A DNA stretch of 64,000 bases from Mycobacterium sp. Marseille-P9652 (GTDB taxonomy: Bacteria > Actinomycetota > Actinomycetes > Mycobacteriales > Mycobacteriaceae): positions 1 through 64,000 of the forward strand of contig NZ_CACRUY010000025.1 in assembly GCF_902652685.1 (NCBI RefSeq). Reading direction: 5' to 3'. Each line of letters begins with the position of its first letter. Within the stretch, counting starts at the first letter, position 1. The position numbers and the translations under genes were made by a program. The notes beneath the pieces were generated by a model that was not told where the DNA came from, made no database searches, and worked only from the letters and a program-made list of their open reading frames with translations. This document shows, in pieces, positions 60,245 to 64,000 of this stretch.

Positions 60245-60465
60245 TTCGAGCGCCGGCAGATCCCAGGATTGCCAAGCCAGACCGGCTCGGTGATTCCCCC
60301 GGAATCGGCTCGGCGGCGTCGAAGACGAGCTTTCGGCGCCGGCGGCCGCAGGACGGGAATCTGGGGGGTTGACGGACCGCTGAACATCGTTGAGACCTCG
60401 CAAAGACGCAGAACCGAGTAGTTGCCAGTCCGCAAGTCCCCACCTTCCGCAAAGGAGCGGCTCCC

Positions 60466-60705
60466 ATGAGCATCACCGTGTACACCAAGCCGGCATGCGT
60501 GCAGTGCAACGCCACCTACAAGGCGCTGGACAAGCAGGGCATTGCCTACGACAAGGTCGACATCACGCTGGACTCCGAGGCGCGCGACTACGTGATGGCG
60601 CTGGGCTACCTGCAGGCCCCCGTGGTGGTGGCCGGCAACGACCACTGGTCGGGCTTCCGGCCGGACCGCATCAAGGCGCTCGCCGCGTCGGCGCTCAGCG
60701 CCTGA
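60466..60705 (+). CDS. nrdH: NrdH glutaredoxin-like protein
   Basis: 79 residues with the redox site Cys-Val-Gln-Cys at 11-14, then Leu-Asp-Lys-Gln-Gly-Ile-Ala-Tyr and the NrdH ending Trp-Ser-Gly-Phe-Arg-Pro-Asp. It passes electrons from thioredoxin reductase to the class Ib ribonucleotide reductase. First gene of the nrdHIE operon, 34 bases before nrdI. Confidence 0.97.
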   Translation: MSITVYTKPACVQCNATYKALDKQGIAYDKVDITLDSEARDYVMALGYLQAPVVVAGNDHWSGFRPDRIKALAASALSA

Positions 60706-60739
60706 GCGGCAGGGGAGAAGTAAGGAGGTTGCGGTTGCC

Positions 60740-61273
60740 ATGGACAGTGGTGCGCACAACCTCACTTGGATCAGTGGCGACCCGTCCCCCGCAAGCGGGA
60801 GGTACCCCCATCGCCCGGCTTCACCGCGCTCGCGATCGCCACTGGTTTATTTCTCCAGCGTGTCCGAGAACACCCACCGCTTCGTGCAGAAGCTCGGTCT
60901 TCCCGCCACGCGGATACCGCTGCACGGGCGCATCGAGGTCGACGACCCGTACGTGCTGATCCTGCCCACGTACGGGGGCGGCCGGGCCACGCCCGACCTC
61001 AACGCGGGCGGCTACGTCCCCAAGCAGGTCATCGCCTTTTTGAACAACGAACACAACCGGTCGTTGATCCGCGGTGTCATCGCCGCGGGCAACAACAACT
61101 TCGGCGCCGAGTTCGCCTACGCGGGCAATGTCGTTTCCCGCAAGTGCGGGGTGCCGTACCTCTACCGCTTCGAATTGATGGGTACCCCGGACGACGTGGA
61201 GGCCGTCCGCGCGGGGCTGGAAGATTTCTGGAAGGAACAGACGTGTCACCAACCGTCGCTGCAGAGCCTGTAA
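60740..61273 (+). CDS. nrdI: NrdI flavodoxin with repeat-derived N-terminal insertion
   Basis: 177 residues; ATG with AAGGAGG at 60722-60728. NrdI supplies the oxidant that assembles the tyrosyl radical cofactor of NrdF. The core is intact: [13 protein letters not shown], Leu-Ile-Leu-Pro-Thr-Tyr-Gly-Gly-Gly, Gly-Asn-Asn-Asn-Phe-Gly, ending Cys-His-Gln-Pro-Ser-Leu-Gln-Ser-Leu. M. tuberculosis NrdI is, from memory, 150 residues, with eight residues before Val-Tyr-Phe. Here those eight (Met-Asp-Ser-Gly-Ala-His-Asn-Leu) are followed by 27 extra residues, exactly the length of the inserted repeat at 60764-60844. The FMN loop directly follows the insertion. The end overlaps nrdE by 31 bases. Confidence 0.93.
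   Translation: MDSGAHNLTWISGDPSPASGRYPHRPASPRSRSPLVYFSSVSENTHRFVQKLGLPATRIPLHGRIEVDDPYVLILPTYGGGRATPDLNAGGYVPKQVIAFLNNEHNRSLIRGVIAAGNNNFGAEFAYAGNVVSRKCGVPYLYRFELMGTPDDVEAVRAGLEDFWKEQTCHQPSLQSL
60764..60844. repeat. 81-bp repeat element inserted in frame in nrdI
   Basis: The inner 73 bases (60772-60844) have perfect 9-bp terminal inverted repeats, CAGTGGCGA and TCGCCACTG, and the internal palindrome CCCGCAAGCGGG. The same blocks (TGGCGACCC, TCCCCCGCAAGCGGG, GATCGCCACT) occur in the intergenic copies at 22725-22878. The insertion length is divisible by three and free of stops, so nrdI remains open. Confidence 0.85.
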
Positions 61274-63408
61274 CGTCCGGCGCCCACGCCCTCCCGGGCG
61301 AGACGGACTACCACGCCCTGAACGCCATGCTGAATCTGTACGACGCCGACGGCAAGATTCAGTTCGACAAGGACGTGCTCGCCGCGCGCGAGTACTTCCT
61401 GCAGCACGTCAACCAGAACACCGTCTTCTTCCACAATGCCGACGAGAAGCTCGACTACCTGATCCGCGAAAACTATTACGAGCGTGAGGTTCTCGACCAG
61501 TATTCGCGCAACTTCGTCAAGTCGCTGCTGGACCGCGCCTACGCCAAGAAGTTCCGCTTCCCGACTTTCCTCGGCGCGTTCAAGTACTACACCTCGTACA
61601 CGCTGAAGACCTTCGACGGAAAGCGGTACCTGGAGCGGTTCGAGGACCGGGTCTGCATGGTCGCGCTCACGCTGGCCGCCGGCGACACGGGGCTGGCCGA
61701 GAAGCTGGTCGACGAGATCATCGACGGCCGCTTCCAGCCCGCCACCCCGACGTTTCTGAACTCGGGCAAGAAGCAGCGCGGCGAGCCGGTTTCGTGCTTC
61801 CTCCTGCGCATCGAGGACAACATGGAGTCGATCGGGCGCTCTATCAACTCCGCGCTGCAGCTGTCCAAGCGCGGTGGGGGAGTTGCCCTGCTGCTGAGCA
61901 ACATTCGCGAGCACGGCGCGCCGATCAAGAACATCGAGAACCAGTCGTCGGGCGTCATCCCGATCATGAAGCTGCTCGAGGACTCGTTCTCCTACGCCAA
62001 CCAGCTGGGCGCCCGGCAGGGCGCCGGAGCGGTGTACCTGCACGCCCACCATCCCGACATCTACCGCTTCCTGGACACCAAGCGGGAGAACGCCGACGAG
62101 AAGATCCGGATCAAGACGCTGTCGCTGGGGGTGGTGATCCCCGACATCACCTTCGAGCTGGCGAAGAAGAACGAGGACATGTACCTGTTCTCGCCGTACG
62201 ACGTCGAGCGGGTCTACGGTCTGCCGTTCGCCGACATCTCGGTGACCGAGAAGTACTACGAGATGGTCGACGACGCGCGCATCCGCAAGACCAAGATCAA
62301 GGCCCGCGAGTTCTTCCAGACGCTGGCCGAGCTGCAGTTCGAGTCCGGCTACCCGTACATCATGTACGAGGACACGGTGAACCGGGCCAACCCCATCGAC
62401 GGCAAGATCACCCACTCGAACCTGTGCTCGGAGATCCTGCAGGTCTCGACGCCGTCGTTGTTCAACGAGGACCTGTCGTATGCCAAAGTGGGCAAGGACA
62501 TTTCGTGCAACCTGGGCTCGCTGAACATCGCCAAGACGATGGACTCGCCCGACTTCGCCCAGACCATCGAGGTGGCCATTCGCGCGCTGACCGCCGTCAG
62601 CGACCAGACGCACATCACCTCGGTGCCCTCGATCGAGCAGGGCAACAACGAATCCCACGCGATCGGCCTCGGCCAGATGAACCTGCACGGGTACCTGGCC
62701 CGCGAGCACATCTTCTACGGCTCCGAGGAAGGCATCGACTTCACCAACATCTACTTCTACACGGTGCTCTACCACGCGCTGCGGGCGTCGAACCGCATCG
62801 CGATCGAAAGGGGCACGCACTTCACGGGATTCGAGCGCTCCAAGTACGCGTCGGGGGAGTTCTTCGACAAGTACACCGAGCAGGTGTGGGAGCCCAAGAC
62901 CGACAAGGTGCGGCAATTGTTCGCCGACGCGGGGATTCGCATTCCGACGCAGGAGGACTGGGGCCGGCTCAAGGAGTCGGTGCAGGCGCACGGCATCTAC
63001 AACCAGAACCTGCAGGCCGTGCCGCCGACCGGATCGATCTCCTACATCAACCACTCGACGTCGTCGATCCACCCGGTGGCGTCCAAGGTGGAGATCCGCA
63101 AGGAGGGCAAGATCGGCCGGGTCTACTACCCGGCGCCCTACATGACCAACGAGAACCTGGAGTACTACCAGGACGCGTACGAGATCGGCTACGAGAAGAT
63201 CATCGACACCTACGCCGCGGCCACCCAGCACGTGGACCAGGGGCTCTCGCTGACGCTGTTCTTCAAGGACACCGCGACCACCCGCGACGTCAACAAGGCG
63301 CAGATCTACGCCTGGCGCAAGGGAATCAAGACGCTCTACTACATCCGGCTGCGCCAGCTCGCGCTGGAAGGGACCGAGGTCGAGGGCTGCGTGTCCTGCA
63401 TGCTGTGA
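61243..63408 (+). CDS. nrdE: Class Ib ribonucleotide reductase large subunit NrdE
   Basis: 721 residues from the GTG at 61243 with GGAAGGA upstream; overlaps nrdI by 31 bases. The R1 barrel motifs are intact: Thr-Pro-Thr-Phe-Leu-Asn-Ser-Gly, Pro-Val-Ser-Cys-Phe-Leu-Leu (active-site Cys), Asn-Leu-Cys-Ser-Glu-Ile (radical Cys with Glu), Pro-Pro-Thr-Gly-Ser-Ile-Ser, and the C-terminal Glu-Gly-Cys-Val-Ser-Cys-Met-Leu that is re-reduced by NrdH. As expected for class Ib it lacks the ATP-cone. It reduces ribonucleoside diphosphates. nrdF is not adjacent in the window. Confidence 0.97.
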   Translation: MSPTVAAEPVTSGAHALPGETDYHALNAMLNLYDADGKIQFDKDVLAAREYFLQHVNQNTVFFHNADEKLDYLIRENYYEREVLDQYSRNFVKSLLDRAYAKKFRFPTFLGAFKYYTSYTLKTFDGKRYLERFEDRVCMVALTLAAGDTGLAEKLVDEIIDGRFQPATPTFLNSGKKQRGEPVSCFLLRIEDNMESIGRSINSALQLSKRGGGVALLLSNIREHGAPIKNIENQSSGVIPIMKLLEDSFSYANQLGARQGAGAVYLHAHHPDIYRFLDTKRENADEKIRIKTLSLGVVIPDITFELAKKNEDMYLFSPYDVERVYGLPFADISVTEKYYEMVDDARIRKTKIKAREFFQTLAELQFESGYPYIMYEDTVNRANPIDGKITHSNLCSEILQVSTPSLFNEDLSYAKVGKDISCNLGSLNIAKTMDSPDFAQTIEVAIRALTAVSDQTHITSVPSIEQGNNESHAIGLGQMNLHGYLAREHIFYGSEEGIDFTNIYFYTVLYHALRASNRIAIERGTHFTGFERSKYASGEFFDKYTEQVWEPKTDKVRQLFADAGIRIPTQEDWGRLKESVQAHGIYNQNLQAVPPTGSISYINHSTSSIHPVASKVEIRKEGKIGRVYYPAPYMTNENLEYYQDAYEIGYEKIIDTYAAATQHVDQGLSLTLFFKDTATTRDVNKAQIYAWRKGIKTLYYIRLRQLALEGTEVEGCVSCML

Positions 63409-63546
63409 GGCCTCGCGCCGAGCGTGCAGCCGTGGCGGCTTTCGGGCCGAATTCTCGCCACCAGTTCACTCTCGGCGAGGGGCGCGACGGCTTCGCGCTG
63501 GCCAGTCTGCCCAGGTCAGCCCGCGCGTCGCGGTATGGTGCTTGAT

Positions 63547-64000
63547 GTGGTGAGAATCCCCCGACCTGCGATGCCCCACCCCTCGGGCGCCAAGCCCGAG
63601 GTGAAGGTCGACGCGCGCAGCGAGCGCTGGCGCGAGCACCGCAAGAAGGTGCGCGGCGAGATCGTCGACGCGGCGTTTCGCGCCATCGATCGGCTGGGGC
63701 CCGAGCTGAGCGTGCGGGAGATCGCCGAGGAGGCGGGCACCGCCAAGCCCAAGATCTACCGGCACTTCCAGGACAAGTCCGACCTGTTCCAGGCGATCGG
63801 CGAACGGCTGCGGGACATGTTGTGGGGGGTGATCTTCGCGTCGATCGACCTGAAGACCGACACCGCGCGCGAGGTCGTCCGGCGCGCGGTCGAGGAGTAC
63901 GTCAACCTCGTCGACGCGCACCCCAACGTGCTGCGCGTGTTCATCCAGGGCCGCTCGGCGGCGAGTCCCCAGATCCTCAACGAGGGCCGGGGCATCACGC
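63547..64000 (+). CDS. TetR-family regulator, 3' incomplete
   Basis: The frame opens at GTG codons 63547/63550 and is still open at the window edge (about 150 codons). After Pro-Arg-Pro-Ala-Met-Pro-His-Pro-Ser-Gly comes the DNA-binding domain: Arg-Glu-His-Arg-Lys-Lys-Val-Arg-Gly-Glu-Ile-Val-Asp-Ala-Ala-Phe and Leu-Ser-Val-Arg-Glu-Ile-Ala-Glu-Glu-Ala-Gly-Thr-Ala-Lys-Pro-Lys-Ile-Tyr-Arg-His-Phe. It matches the position and sequence I recall for Rv3050c downstream of nrdE. A downstream ATG at 63571 is an alternative start. Target unknown. Confidence 0.9.
   Translation, partial: MVRIPRPAMPHPSGAKPEVKVDARSERWREHRKKVRGEIVDAAFRAIDRLGPELSVREIAEEAGTAKPKIYRHFQDKSDLFQAIGERLRDMLWGVIFASIDLKTDTAREVVRRAVEEYVNLVDAHPNVLRVFIQGRSAASPQILNEGRGIT

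Overview
The window is high-GC DNA from a Mycobacterium, most likely a slow-growing non-tuberculous species. Evidence: a PE-domain protein, a very large glycine-rich PGRS-like protein, a complete mce operon with Mce-associated genes, an MspA-family porin, a mycolate-host style set of fadE/SDR/TetR genes, and a right half (about 42.3-64 kb) that matches, from memory, the M. tuberculosis order Rv3063-Rv3050c in reverse: cstA, ligB, fadE22, a double GntR, cyp136, TetR, SDR, dinB2, TetR, FMN reductase, nrdH, nrdI, nrdE, TetR. The species cannot be named from the sequence alone.

Layout. 1-4.8 kb: glycine-rich repeat protein running off the left edge, whose first ~200 bases look foreign to it. 4.8-5.4 kb: degraded alcohol-dehydrogenase-like remnant and a hairpin. 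5.4-12.7 kb: small secreted protein, RibD-C/DHFR-like enzyme, Tat-exported DUF1906 protein, a TetR/PPOX divergent pair around a palindrome, a large acyl-CoA dehydrogenase, and a PE protein with pentapeptide repeats. 12.8-19.5 kb: SDR, HicB-like small protein, glycogen phosphorylase, Asp-nucleophile alpha/beta hydrolase, C39-like secreted protease, mmr and a divergent DoxX gene.

19.5-41.8 kb separates the mmr/DoxX pair from cstA. In M. tuberculosis these are near neighbours, so this ~22 kb is accessory relative to that genome. It holds an SDR + APH-type kinase operon facing an acyl-CoA dehydrogenase + enoyl-CoA hydratase operon (a possible split ACAD10/11- or LvaA/LvaC-like pathway), an MspA porin, a GH15 (trehalase-like) remnant, an SDR broken by an in-frame TAG, a nitroreductase-Hsp70 operon, and a tightly packed STAS-CAP-DUF732-yrbEAB-mceABCDEF-mas operon.

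41.8-64 kb: two tiny genes and cstA, ligB, an HSD10-like SDR, fadE22, a DUF35/thiolase-like pair, the double FadR-type regulator, a MEDS/histidine-kinase-like ATPase anti-sigma protein beside a 50-residue lipoprotein, a stand-alone LeuA allosteric-domain protein preceded by an apparent leader peptide with competing hairpins, cyp136 and its TetR around a perfect palindrome, dinB2, and nrdHIE behind paired NrdR-like boxes. nrdI carries an in-frame 81-bp insertion of an intergenic repeat whose relatives sit at 22.7-22.9 kb.

Most noteworthy: the nrdI repeat insertion, the LeuA-domain leader, the kinase/dehydrogenase cluster, the extended mce operon, and three decayed genes (ADH-like, GH15, SDR). 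Comparisons to M. tuberculosis are from memory and were not run.
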